Below, in pieces: positions 13,680 to 26,303 of a DNA stretch of 64,000 nt. The position numbers and the translations under genes were made by a program. The DNA comes from Brugia malayi (taxonomy: Eukaryota > Nematoda > Chromadorea > Rhabditida > Onchocercidae). How positions within the stretch are numbered: the stretch's first letter is position 1; every line of letters begins with the position of its first letter. Location: assembly GCF_000002995.4 (NCBI RefSeq), contig NW_025062475.1, forward strand, positions 14,540,687-14,604,686. Reading direction: 5' to 3'. The notes beneath the pieces are model-generated. The model had not been told where the DNA came from, did not search any database, and saw only the letters and a program-made list of their open reading frames with translations.

Positions 13680-15373
13680 TTAATAACCCGGTGCTAATCG
13701 TGCAGGTGGACAATGATCACATCGTCCTTTCGCTCCTTCCTCACCTGGATGACCTGGTGGCCCTTGCTGTCCTGCTGGTCCTGGTGGTCCTGGTTGTCCT
13801 CGTGGACCATCTTCACCTGCTGATCCTGGTTCTCCATTTACACCAGCTAAAATGCATACATTTCACTAGAATTAATTAACCTTCCTTTCTAATTGCTTGC
13901 CTATATTCCATAGTTATTAATTAAAAGTAATACTAGCAAAGGTTATTAATTAAGATGTGATATAATCAAAAAAAAACATACGTTGGCCTGGTGGTCCACG
14001 TGGTCCAACATTTCCTGGCCTTCCTGGCGGACCTGGTGGTCCAGGTGGTCCTTCACCACCTGGTATCTGTCTGCCTGGTATACCTGGAGAGCCTTTCATT
14101 CCCGGATTACCATTTCGTCCTGGTGGTCCTGGTGGTCCTTGTATTCCAGGTTCACCTGGTGCTCCATCAGTTCCTGGCATTCCTGCATCTCCTGGAGGTC
14201 CTTGTGGCCCACGTGGTCCTGGACCACCTGAAGGACCTGCTGGAGCATCACATGGACATTGTTCTGGGAAACGTTGAGACCATTCTGGTGGTTCTATTGC
14301 TTGTGTTCCTGGCAATCCAATATCACCAATAACACCATCGATACCATCCACACCTATATAACATTTAAAAATTAATAAATTTATCCTAAACAAATTTTCT
14401 TGCAGATTATGGTTTCATCATTTGCAAGAAAATTAATTTGCTCAAAAAAAAAAAAAATTTCGAATTAATATAGCCACTCATATGTTAATTAATAATTGAT
14501 TAGCTATTAAATCATTCTTTTTGAAGGAAAATAAATTTGCTAAATTAATAAAATTTATTGACTTGAATATGGAATTTTTACAATTTAAATTATAATTTAT
14601 TTATTCCTTCATTCTTTTCGTTCATTTCTTTTAATGTAGATTGAAAATGAAAATTACATTAACATTAAAATAATTTGGCATATGTCAAAAAAATTTATTG
14701 TCTGAAATTTATTGTTTCTTTTCTTCTTTTTCTTAAACCACTTCAATTTCTTTTTGTTTCTTTACGCTTATAAATGAAATTTTCAATTTTACCATCAGGT
14801 CCTGGTTCACCAGGTGGTCCAGGTGGTCCACGTTGACATGTACAACACAGGCCCTGATTTTGACGTCGTCTACGATCTTTCACTTCCGTCACAACACCGT
14901 GCAGTATCTTTGCGGCACGACTAACACGTAACGCTGTCAACTGCTTATCATTAGTTTTCATTTCAAGCATTTCTTTCCACATATTTCTAGCACGCGTCTA
15001 AAATTATACCTTATTAAATCATATTTAAGTGTTTTTTTTTTTTTAATTATAGCTGAAAACTTTTTTAAAACTTTCAATTAATAAATTATTTTTTTTTTTT
15101 TTGCAACAAATGACTTGATTATTTTAAAAAAGATTTAATATGATTTTATAAAAATAATGAATTGCTGTTAATAATGATAAATCATTGAATAGTAATTGTT
15201 AGCAAATTTACCTTGCATAAATCTAATTCCGTTTGCACATGACTTTCTAATGATTGAATATAGGTAAAAATAATTGGAAATGAAATCATGCATGATGTTA
15301 TAGCACCAGTAGCTAATACAATAGCTATAAAAGCATTTGTTTTCATCGAATGTGGACGTAATTTTTTTTCCAT
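13680..15373 (-). CDS. Nematode cuticle collagen A
   Basis: Four minus-strand exons, 15373-15212, 14997-14793, 14353-13982 and 13846-13680, join in phase to 906 nt and 301 aa. Residues 1-60 form a nematode cuticle collagen N-terminal domain: a short basic start, a membrane segment at about 14-37, then [21 protein letters not shown] basic cluster RRRR (96-99) fits the conserved subtilisin/BLI-4-type processing site. Next come CCTC (105-108), a short Gly-X-Y block, a non-collagenous break with CPC (155-157), a long Gly-X-Y domain and the C-terminal cysteine pair in [13 protein letters not shown]. This end and the CCTC motif match the large DPY-13/COL-12-like group of C. elegans collagens. Such chains trimerise in the secretory pathway of the hypodermis, are cleaved and crosslinked into cuticle. 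Reading frame and family are clear; the exact orthologue cannot be named. The ATG lies just after a GAATAG acceptor-like site. Confidence 0.93.
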
Positions 15374-15870
15374 TCCTATTCAAAAATAAAATAAATTAAA
15401 AATAAAAAAAGATAAAATAGAATAAATTTTTATTATTATAATTATTAAGATATGAATTAGCAAAAGATTGATATTATTTTATTCTTTTCCTAAATATTCT
15501 TCTAATACTCTGAATTTTATCATTAGCAAAATGACGTAAAAATCATTTTATATTCGATTGAAAAAAAAAGATGAAAAAGGGGAAAATTCAAAATGAATTA
15601 AGCTAAAATATCTTTCAGTAATATTTTTTGTATACACAAACTTTCGTTTAATATATCGCTCTTGAATACAAAATCTTCAAAACAAAATTGAATTGAAGTA
15701 CTGAAGTTAAAACTTTAGCAAATTCAATTTAATTAAATTTACTCCTATACATTTTATTGCAGTACTAAGTGAAAATGCTATCTAATACTATTACAATCAT
15801 TTTATATTATTTTTATTAATAATAATAATACTATTATTATTAGTAGCGATAATAGCAATACTACTGTCAT
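15374..15870. other. 5' flank of collagen A
   Basis: AT-rich sequence upstream of the collagen A start. No coding exon or defined promoter element can be named. Confidence 0.4.
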
Positions 15871-15875
15871 TGTTG

Positions 15876-15936
15876 TCTTATTATTATTGTTATTATTATG
15901 ATTGCTTTTATTATTGTTATTATTTTGTTATTGTTA

Positions 15937-15995
<59 letters not shown>

Positions 15996-16010
15996 GTTAC
16001 TATTATTATT
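15876..16010. repeat. (TTA)n microsatellite
   Basis: A trinucleotide TTA/TTG tract, uninterrupted for about 57 bp near 15936-15993 and degenerate on both sides. Frames here read as poly-Ile, poly-Leu or poly-Asn and are not genes. Confidence 0.9.
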
Positions 16011-18215
16011 ATCACCATTAATTATTATCATTATGATGATCATTACTACCAATTATTGTTGTTACCATTATTATTATTTTTATTTCATTACAATTTAATT
16101 AATTCTTAATTGGTTTTTACGATTCAACTAGTACGATTGCAATTTTATCACCAGTAATTGTTATCGTTCTTATCAATACTATCAGATATAAAAAATGCAA
16201 GCAAATATCTTCAAAGATTATAACAAATTTGCTTAAGCTAATCATTGTTACTTTAATTAAATATTATAAAAAACTTGTTTTAACTGTTGTTTTTAATTAA
16301 ATATTGCAAACAAATAACATTAATTTTAACTAATAAATAATTACTTTAAAAAAAAAAAAAATACTTTTTTTTTTTTTTTAAGCAAAGTATATAATTTCAA
16401 TAAATGACAATCAAATTGAAACGACAAACAAGTTATTTGCTTATATAGTGGCAGTATTACTAATATTGTTGACGAGTAACGGTTACACTACCGCGTCCAA
16501 TTTCATTTCAAAATTATTGTGCAACACATACTTTTTTATACTTACTTTCCTTTTTTTTTCTCGTCATTACCATCATAAAAAAAAAAATGAAAAATGAAAA
16601 AAAAAAAAAATTTACAGGAAATCGTACCGGAATGAATTATATAAATGATCGATGTTCATCAATTGTTCTTCAATTTTAAATTTTGCTTTTAATACACAAA
16701 AATTTTAAATGTTAGTTATGAAATTTATGGAAATTGTAATTTTAAGTTTTTAAATAGTAATTATTTTCATTATTAATCTTATTTTGCTCATATATTTTCT
16801 AGTAAAATCATCTATTTTCAAAAAGAAAAAATTGTATAATTTTTAAAAAAGTAATTGAAAAGATTAATGAAAATTGTGATTAAAATAATTTATTGAAATT
16901 ATTAGATAATTGAATAAATGAATATTTATCGTTTAGTATTACCCTATTTTATTTACTGTTGCAATTCTTACTTAGTGTTGCAAATATTTCAAAATATACA
17001 CTCTTCTCTAAATATTCCTTTTTTTTTTGTAATATTATCATTTTGTTTTTTAAACTAAAATTCATAATTTTACTATTTATTAAATTATCTTTGAAATTAT
17101 CTTATCACTCATTTTTAAAATCAATTTAATCATAAATATCGCATTATTTTCTCACTTTTTATTAATTTACGATTTATAATTTATTTTTTTTTTTCACGCA
17201 GTAATAATAAATATTTAAATTTTCTTTTACTTTCAACTTTTCCACACTATTATAGTTTGCTTTATTATATTTTCATATTAACAGTTGTTTTATTGTCATA
17301 TTATCAAATTTGTCATTGTGTCACATTATCAAATTACATTAGATAAAATGACAAATAACCCTTTGAGACAAAGTAATCAGTATTTGTAAATAAAAAGTAT
17401 TTTTATGGTAATACATTAAGTATTGCTTTCAAAAATTTTCCTTCGTCTAAATTTCAGTTTCAATTTATCTTTGTTTCAATCGCCCGAATAGTTGATGTAA
17501 AATTTGATTTATTGATAAGCAAGAGAAAAGAATCAAGGTAAAAATACCTGTTTCTCAGCAATTTACTTTCTTACAAGGTCATTCGAGAATAGATTGAAAT
17601 GAAATAGGAAGTAGTTAAGACATTCCAAATGTCTATGCAATTCAAATTTAATAAATTTTTTAAAGTAAATTCAATAAATACTCTAACGTTCAAAATATAG
17701 TTTAATTTTTTTTTTCAGTATTTTTGTTGTCCATAAATAATTACTTTATCTGATGTGTTTATTTACATATAAAATTAAAATTAGAACTGCATAGATATTT
17801 TAAAATTCTGATTAAATGTTGAAAAGTGTTTGATAATCTTTTACCCTTCGAATGATCCCAAATTATAATTATTTGAATGTTTGCAATTTACTATTTAACA
17901 GTTCTATATTCTTTGAAATGTTTTTTTTTTTTTTTAAGTTTTTTGAAGTTTGATTTTGAAGTTAGGATTTTAAATATATAAAAAAAAAATGTCATGTTAG
18001 CATCATTTTTTTTCGGTTTGATTTTGTAAAACTTTCAACATGATAAAATAAATAATAACGTTGGAATTACGGTTTTGTCTCAGTTTAGAATAACATATCT
18101 TTTCTTAAAAAATTAGTTTCAAAAAGAAAGAAGAAAGAAAAATAAAAAAAATTGGAGAGACTTATTTGTTTTTATAATATATAAAGAGTTTATAATAATT
18201 TTCATCTGATATTAT
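16011..18215. other. AT-rich intergenic region, no gene seen
   Basis: This lies between the TTA tract and the 21-bp minisatellite. Only homopolymer runs and scattered A/T repeats are visible. Confidence 0.5.
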
Positions 18216-19617
18216 GCGATATGTGATAAGCAAATGATATTGTGTGATAAGTAAATGATATTGTGTGGTAAGTAAATGATATTGTGTGATAAGTAAATGA
18301 TATTGTGTGATAAGTAAATGATATTGTGTGATAAGTAAGTGATATTGTGTGATAAGTAAATGATATTGTGTGATAAGTAAATGATATTGTGTGATAAGTA
18401 AATGATATTGTGTGATAAGTAAATGATATTGTGTGGTAAGTAAATGATATTGTGTGATAAGTAAATGATATTGTGTGATAAGTAAATGATATTGTGTGGT
18501 AAGTAAATGATATTGTGTGATAAGTAAATGATATTGTGTGGTAAGTAAATGATATTGTGTGGTAAGTAAATGATATTGTGTGGTAAGTAAATGATATTGT
18601 GTGATAAGTAAATGATATTGTGTGGTAAGTAAATGATATTGTGTGATAAGTAAATGATATTGTGTGATAAGTAAATGATATTGTGTGATAAGTAAATGAT
18701 ATTGTGTGGTAAGTAAATGATATTGTGTGATAAGTAAATGATATTGTGTGATAAGTAAATGATATTGTGTGGTAAGTAAATGATATTGTGTGATAAGTAA
18801 ATGATATTGTGTGATAAGTAAATGATATTGTGTGGTAAGTAAATGATATTGTGTGATAAGTAAATGATATTGTGTGGTAAGTAAATGATATTGTGTGGTA
18901 AGTAAATGATATTGTGTGGTAAGTAAATGATATTGTGTGATAAGTAAATGATATTGTGTGGTAAGTAAATGATATTGTGTGGTAAGTAAATGATATTGTG
19001 TGATAAGTAAATGATATTGTGTGATAAGTAAATGATATTGTGTGTAAGTAAATGATATTGTGTAAGTAAATGATATTGTGTGATAAGTAAATGATATTGT
19101 GTGATAAGTAAATGATATTGTGTGATAAGTAAATGATATTGTGTGGTAAGTAAATGATATTGTGTGATAAGTAAATGATATTGTGTGATAAGTAAATGAT
19201 ATTGTGTGGTAAGTAAATGATATTGTGTGATAAGTAAATGATATTGTGTGATAAGTAAATGATATTGTGTGGTAAGTAAATGATATTGTGTGATAAGTAA
19301 ATGATATTGTGTGATAAGTAAATGATATTGTGTGGTAAGTAAATGATATTGTGTGGTAAGTAAATGATATTGTGTGATAAGTAAATGATATTGTGTGATA
19401 AGTAAATGATATTGTGTGATAAGTAAATGATATTGTGTGGTAAGTAAATGATATTGTGTAATAAGTAAATGATATTGTGTGATAAGTAAATGATATTGTG
19501 TGATAAGCAAATGATATTGTGTGATAAGTAAATGATATTGTGTGGTAAGTAAATGATATTGTGTGATAAGTAAATGATATTGTGTGATAAGTAAATGATA
19601 TTGTGTGATAAGCAAAT
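18216..19617. repeat. 21-bp minisatellite, about 66 copies
   Basis: A near-perfect head-to-tail array of the unit TAAGTAAATGATATTGTGTG plus one base (A or G). The last base is the only common variable site, so units read GTGATAAG or GTGGTAAG. Rare other changes are a GTAAGTGA unit near 18337, a TAATAAG unit near 19459, and AGCAAAT units at both ends and near 19505. Two shortened units lie near 19040-19070. Because 21 is divisible by three, minus-strand frames stay open as heptapeptide repeats (LSHNIIY or LPHNIIY), giving a spurious ~490-codon frame. Confidence 0.97.
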
Positions 19618-22600
19618 AACCAATTTCAATTTAACAATATTTTTCAATTTAGTCGCAGGAATACTGCTCTGAGCACACAATATTATATATTTGTGAAATA
19701 AATTTGTAAAATTGAGGAAAATATGATTCGAACTTTTTGTTCAAAAGTTTTGATATATGTCATCTAAAATTGAAAGTCTGTTAATTTCTATATAATAAAA
19801 TGCTTTTTTAATTAAGAAAAAAAGAAAGGATTGGTATTTATGAAAGGTTGGAAATTAACTCACATTGAATTATAACTAGGAGGTTATTCGTTTTCTGAAT
19901 TTTTTCACCGGAAGTTTTTAATTTCAATTAATAGTCAAATTTGAATTTGAATTTTAAATTAATAGTTAAATTTGAAACCTATTTTCAGCTTGTTTGCTGT
20001 TCATTGCAAGTCGTTGTTTTGCAAATGAAATTATGTGAAAATAATTAGTTCACTGTGTTATTATTAAATATCATTTACAAAAAAAAAAAAAAAAATCGTC
20101 TCAAAATAATTTAATCGTGTTTCCTTTTTTTTAAATAAATTCAAAAAAAAAACCTCAATAAATTTAGTAAAATGTAAAATGAAAATTTTTAATTGCAATT
20201 GAAAAAAATTTTTTTTTATCGGCCAATCTTATTTGTCCTTGAAAATAAACCAATTTAATTTTGTTGAAATTTCATCGTGAAAAAGTTTATGGAGCGAAAA
20301 TTTCAAGAAAGCAATCATTCGATGATATTAATAATTGATAAAAATTGATCAGTTAATGCGTAATATTCCAATCAGTTAACGAATTAATCGGATAAAACGG
20401 ATTCTAATATTCGTTTTTCTTTTTTTCCGGAAATGAATAATTCAATGAAGAAAACAAATGCAATAACATTTTTATTTCATCCTTGTTGCAATTAACGATT
20501 TCCGGAAAATGCCTCAATTCATTTCGATAATACTGATAACCCTTTCCTAATCCATTAATTGTTTAATTATTCAAAAAACTAAATAGTGGTTTTGGTACAA
20601 AATAAAAATTTCAATTTACTGATTTGTCAGATAAATATATTTAATATTTTGTTAATTTATAATAAAAATAATAAAAAACTATTTCATTTTTCAGTTTGGA
20701 AATATCAGCTGAAAATATATAAATTGCTAAATTACAATCTCACATATTTAACAGTAAATTTAATGAATAAAATTACTTTTATCTTTAACTAAAAAACAAA
20801 ATGCAAAAAAAAAAAAAAAAAAATTAATAAATCAACCATCATTTATAATAATGTATGTTATTTTACAAAATTATTTTAAAAATAAAGCTTAATTAAGCAT
20901 AAATTTTATTAGAGACTTTATAAATTAATTATATAACTTAAATAAATATTACAAAAAAAAAAAAAAAATAAAAATACTCAATAAATTTTAAATATATTTT
21001 ATTTTTTAATTACAATTAGAATCTATTAGCAATATTGATGTATGAATAATCTTATTAAAGATCAAAACATCATACTTTTAAATTCAATTTTAATATTAAA
21101 AATTATTTACGTCACAGCAAATAGAAATTTCTTCTCTATAAAATCTCCCATAAAATCATTATTAAAAAAAAAAAAAAAATTACACAGCTAAATTTCTTGC
21201 AACTTCATTTTATTACCTCATTTTGCTCATTTCAACTAAAACAACCTGTTTGTTATAAGAAAAACAAAAAAGAAAGACTATAAACAGTAAGTAAATTAAT
21301 TAAAAAGTGTAACGAATTGATGAACATTATTAATTGTTGCTGCTCAAAGTTATTTTCATCATTTTCTATGAATTTATTTATCACTTTTTTTTGTAAAAAA
21401 AAAATTGGTAAATTAATTTGTTCATTTGTTTAAATTATTGCTTTAAAAGAAACGAAATATGTTTTATTTACATTGATTAATTTAAATTTAAAAAAAAAAA
21501 AAAAAAAGAATTTGATTATTTATAAATGAATTTTTATAACATTAATAACACTGTTCAACATTTCTATCATCTACCTGTGTTAGGTAACTTTTCAAAAATT
21601 AAAATTCTTGCCGTAGGCAATTTTTATTTTGCATGGAGGAAAGAAAAAAGGAAATGTTTGCTAAGCAATTTTGTTATTTTCTTTAACCAATCATTGACTT
21701 CGATTAGATTTAAAATTAACATAAATTACTTTTTAACAATTTTAAATTATGTAAGAGAATTTTTCTGTTAGCAAAAAAAATTATTATTTTTTATTCTAAA
21801 CTATCATACAATTTTGCCTTTAGTTTTTTTTTTTTTTCATTTCTGTGACTATTAATTAATAATTTGTTTGTAAAAGTGTTTCGAAAAGCGAATAAAAAAA
21901 AAAAAAACACGGAACTTTGTTAATAACTCTTTCCATTACTGAAAATTAATTTTGAAAGTTTTAAATTTTGAGTAAATTAAAATTTAAGATGTTTACAAAC
22001 ATATTATCATGTATTAGCAAGCCTGGAAACAAAAATTAGCCTTATGGATTAAATATAAGAGTGATAAAAAGATTGATAAAAAGGAATTGAAGGGTAAAAT
22101 TATTTGTTAAAAAAGAAGCTTAACTCTCTAATTTTTGGGAACTGTCTGTTATTTGTGTATTATTAACCTATAATTTATTCTTTCGTGTTATAATTGAGAA
22201 AATTTATGGGTAAAAAAATGTCAATTGAATATTGAAGTGTAAAATAGAAAAAAAAATTTTTTTTTAAGTATTGCAAAAATGAGAAATAAATAAAATTTAT
22301 ATTTTTCAAATAATTCATGACATCATACCTCGATTAATTTAACATATAGAAAGAGAAATAGGTCAAAAATAAGAATGAAATTAATTTACTATCTTATTGA
22401 AAAAAGAAGAAAAATATTATAATTGGCAAAAATGTAAACAATAAAAAATGAAAGTTCTGATTGTTCTTAAGAATTTTGAAGTTTTTCTATTAATTTAAGA
22501 GTTAAGATATTGCTTATTTAGAAGTTTTTTTAATTAACAAAATTTTCAAAAAATTGAATTTAAAAGTAGAAAAAAACAATAAAATTAATCATTTGAATGT

Positions 22601-24371
22601 TCCAAGTATTCATCCATTTTCTGTTTGAAAATTTGAAATTCAAATATAGAAAATAATATGATAATCAATGATTAGAGTAATAATGGTAAATAAAGTTTTA
22701 TAGCAGGCGATGAATTGTTATCAGTAAGAAATGTTGTAATTTTATCATAGCGACAGAATATGAAAAGTATAAACATATATTACAAAATTACAGAATATAA
22801 ATAAAGAATTTGCATCATATAAATTGATAAATTTTTATCATATCACATATGTTTATATCATATCATAAATAAATGCTTTATATTTTCAATTAAAATTTGT
22901 GTGATAAACTAAAACGACAAATAATCCATATATTTCTGAAAATATAAATTATTGAATTATTAACTCAATAATAAAATTCAAAACTAAAAATCTACCAATT
23001 TGCATAGTTTGATAACAATTTCTAAGTTAATTATTTCATTAAATTATAAAATAATAGAACAAGAATTGAATAAATATAAAAAAAAATAAACACTAATATT
23101 TTATTCCGATAAAATGTTAATTAATAAATTTTCATTTTAATTTATTTCTATCATACATAAAAATATTATGTTGAAAAGAAAAACTTTTTCTTTTTTCTTT
23201 TTTTTTTATTACAAATAATTTGATCAAAAAAAATTTTTGAGAAAAAAAATAAAAAAAAAAAAAAAGGTATTAAAATAATTTCGGAATGAAATTGATCAGC
23301 AAAAATGAGAAATGGAAGAATTTTCTAATTGTACATTGAAAGCAAAAGAATAATGTCATATGTCATATCCATGTTATTGTCAAAATTTTTACTTTCATCA
23401 CTAAAAAAAAAAAAAAAAAACGAAAAAAAATCATAAATAGAAAGTGCTTATTGTAATTACAACAAGCTATTAGAATTTGAAATTAGCCGAAAAGTGTTCA
23501 AAAAACGAAAAAAATAAATAAATAAAAGATGAAAGGACGAAAAATCTTAGTGTCTTCTCTCTTTTTTTTTTTTTTTTTCGAACTCATTTTTTTTTTTCTT
23601 CTACCATTAAAAAACAAGTTTAAAAAATGGGTGGGATTCACAAAGGTACCGAAAATACCTATATAACTAAGATAGAGGTACCACATATTCATCGCTTTCC
23701 TTTCATCTACTCCCTTACCTTTTCCATTTTTTTGTCCTTACTTTTCATTCTGATTTGAAGATTAAGTAAAAATTGATATGAATAAATATTCGGTTTTGTT
23801 TTTTTTTTTTTTTTTTTCAACATTTTCGATTCCTTTTTTGTTGTTTTTATTTAACTAAAAAAAAAAGAAAAAAATTTTTTTTCATAATTATAAATCAGTT
23901 TTTTCTTTTTTTTTCTTTTTTTAAATTCATACAAAATAAATAATTTAATTACATTAATTCATTGAGGAAAGCATTATGGGTAAATAAGAAAAGCAATAGG
24001 AAAAGAATTGTTGTAAAAGTAAACAAATCTCTATTTTTTTTTTTTTTTTAATTTTCTTTCATATAAGCATACTAATAAAAAATTTGAAATGACTTTTGAT
24101 TTCTTTAAAAATTTTGCTGGAAAAATGTTTAAAATTTTTTTGAAATTATATCAAAGAAAAAAAATTTATTAATCAAGAAATTCATAAAACTACCACTAAC
24201 ATTTTTCTGTTTTGAAATGATTATCCATCAAATGATTGTCACATTTAATTTCATCTGTTATTTTTTTATAATTCTTTTTTTTTTTTTAGTTCAGTAAATG
24301 AAAAAAAAAAAAATTCGATGAAACATTTTATTTCAAATTAATAAGAAAGTTTTTGATTTTGTTTTTGTTTT
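19618..24371. other. AT-rich intergenic region, no gene seen
   Basis: This separates the minisatellite from collagen B. It has many poly-A/T runs (for example 20080, 21165, 23405, 23560 and 23800) and no exon-like sequence on either strand. Confidence 0.5.
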
Positions 24372-24388
24372 TGTTTTTTTTTTTTCAG
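24372..24388 (+). promoter_or_regulatory. Likely trans-splice acceptor of collagen B
   Basis: A run of T ends in TTTTTCAG only 2 nt before the collagen B ATG. This matches a spliced-leader acceptor. An upstream 5' UTR exon remains possible. Confidence 0.5.
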
Positions 24389-24390
24389 AA

Positions 24391-26107
24391 ATGGGAACAC
24401 AAGTGTTTGTTAATATAGCATCCATTGCAAGTGGTTTAGTTATTATTGTATCATTAATTATTGCTGGTATCTTATTGCAAGATATTAATAGTTTTTATTA
24501 TGAAGTATTAGATGATATGGATGAATTTAAGGTTTGTTTAAAAATGATTGTATTAGATGAAAATTTATAAATCTTAAATGATATTTTAGTTAATTTTGAA
24601 AAAAAAAAAAAAAAGGAGAAAAAGAAATAGAATAACGCAAATCATATTCGCTATTGTTTTAATTGAAAAAGAATATTAAATTAAATTTTAAATATAAATT
24701 TTAAGTTATGAATTACAATATTATAACATTCCTGAAATGTAATTCAAGTACTATAATTTTAGGTATTAGCAAATGATGCATGGGATGAAATAATGAGTGT
24801 TCACGTGAATCATAATTCACCTATATCCAAAAAAGAATCAATCGCATTTTTGTTTGGTTCAAAACCACGTCAAAAACGTCGTGCTATCTGTGGTAAGTTG
24901 AAATTTCTTATTTGAAAAAAAAAAAAAAAAGTAATTTGAGAAAAAAAATTGGATGAAATAAATAAGGAATGAATAAAAAATGTTTTATTTTTAATTTGAA
25001 ACGATGATAGTAAATTTTAAAAAATTATTGATTAGACTAAAAGTAATTATAAAATGGATTTTCAGCATGTGCTCTTCAAGCTGTAAATTGTCCACCAGGA
25101 CCACCTGGACCACCAGGAGATGTTGGTTTACCAGGAGGTATTTTTCAATAGTTGACACTCTATTGTTTTCATTTCTTTTTTTTTTTTTTATTTTTTTGAC
25201 ATGAAAAGTATTTCTAATTATTTTTGTATTCAATGCACTCATCGCAAAAAACTGTTAGAATTGCAGAACCAGGTGAAAATGGTAAGGATGGTAAACCAGG
25301 ACCAAATGGTATTGCTATATCAACCGGTGAGAAAACACGCGGAGGTTGCATTGCTTGCCCACCTGGACCACCCGGACCTCCAGGTCCAGCAGGGCAAGCA
25401 GGACCACCAGGTCCAGCTGGAATACCAGGTAGACCGAGCAATGGTGGCGGTATAGGACAACCAGGACCACCGGGACAACCTGGAGATGTCGGGAGAGCAG
25501 GTAAATTTGTCATTATCTGAATGTCACTTTTCAGATTAGCAAATTGTAAAAAAATAATTCGAATTGTTTAACTGTATGACTTTTCTTTATATGACAGGTC
25601 TACCGGGAAAAGAAGGATTACCTGGAGCACCGGGATTACCAGGAATTCAAGGACGTGGTACTCCAGGACCAAAAGGAGCACCAGGTCCAATTGGTCCAGC
25701 CGGAAATGCTGGTGCGCCTGGTGAAAATGCTGGACCTGGTCCAGTAGGTCCACCAGGACCTCCGGGACCACATGGACAACCAGGTATTGCTGGAACACCT
25801 GGACAACCCGGAGAGGTATATTTTTCTTAAATCTTACATTTCTTATACAGAAAAACCAAATTTCCACTAACATTACAATTTTTTTTAAAAAAAAAACCAC
25901 TATATTGTCATTATGTTTTAGCCTGGAGCACCTGGTGTACCAGGCAGTGATGCAGCTTACTGTCCTTGTCCACCACGTTCCGCTAAAACCGCAGCTATTC
26001 ATGAAATGGAACCATCCTATCGAAATTATAATGAAGAGGGTGCTACTTATATTCGACGACATCATCGAACTCGAAAATCCAGAAAAATGCTCAAACAAGT
26101 TCAATGA
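24391..26107 (+). CDS. Nematode cuticle collagen B with basic C-terminal tail
   Basis: Six plus-strand exons, 24391-24531, 24763-24892, 25066-25137, 25267-25500, 25598-25815 and 25922-26107, join in phase to 981 nt and 326 aa. The N-terminal cuticle-collagen domain has one membrane segment (about 5-29) followed by [20 protein letters not shown] and [13 protein letters not shown] at 83-87 fits the processing site in homology box A. Cysteines at 90, 92 and 99 precede a first Gly-X-Y block. A break around GGCIACPPG leads to a long Gly-X-Y domain interrupted at GIQGRGTPG and GENAGPGP, then YCPCPPRS. It belongs to a different collagen subgroup from collagen A (different N-domain and cysteine pattern), so the two are not recent tandem copies. 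After the last cysteines there is a Lys/Arg/His-rich tail of about 40 residues, which is longer than in many cuticle collagens. Product: a cuticle structural chain. No orthologue is named. Confidence 0.93.
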
Positions 26108-26297
26108 ATAATATGTTCAGGTGGAGAAAGGAAAGAAAAGGAATGTTTATTAAAATGAAAAAAAAAAAAAAAAAAAAACAAAAGTAATTTTAAAAGATTA
26201 TCCGGATTATATCATTCTTTTCCTATACTTCTCGAATCAGTATTCCGGATTCAATCATATCATGATACTACTTTGGGCTTGACTAAAAGAAATGAAC

Positions 26298-26303
26298 AAT
26301 AAA
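26298..26303 (+). promoter_or_regulatory. Putative polyadenylation signal of collagen B
   Basis: AATAAA about 190 nt past the stop codon. It is a plausible 3' end signal but carries weak weight in AT-rich sequence. Confidence 0.35.

Noticed and set aside
13983..14332. Plus-strand frames opposite collagen A
   Set aside because: Shadows of the Gly-X-Y repeat on the other strand; the minus strand gives an intact collagen with correct exon phases. The same applies to minus-strand frames over collagen B (25214-26104).
15867..16109. Poly-Asn, poly-Ile and poly-Leu frames
   Set aside because: They are translations of the TTA microsatellite in different frames.
18202..19680. Minus-strand open frame of ~490 codons with heptapeptide repeats
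   Set aside because: It is a product of the 21-bp minisatellite; 21 is divisible by three so several frames stay open. No domain, no introns, and A/G variation always changes the residue without constraint.
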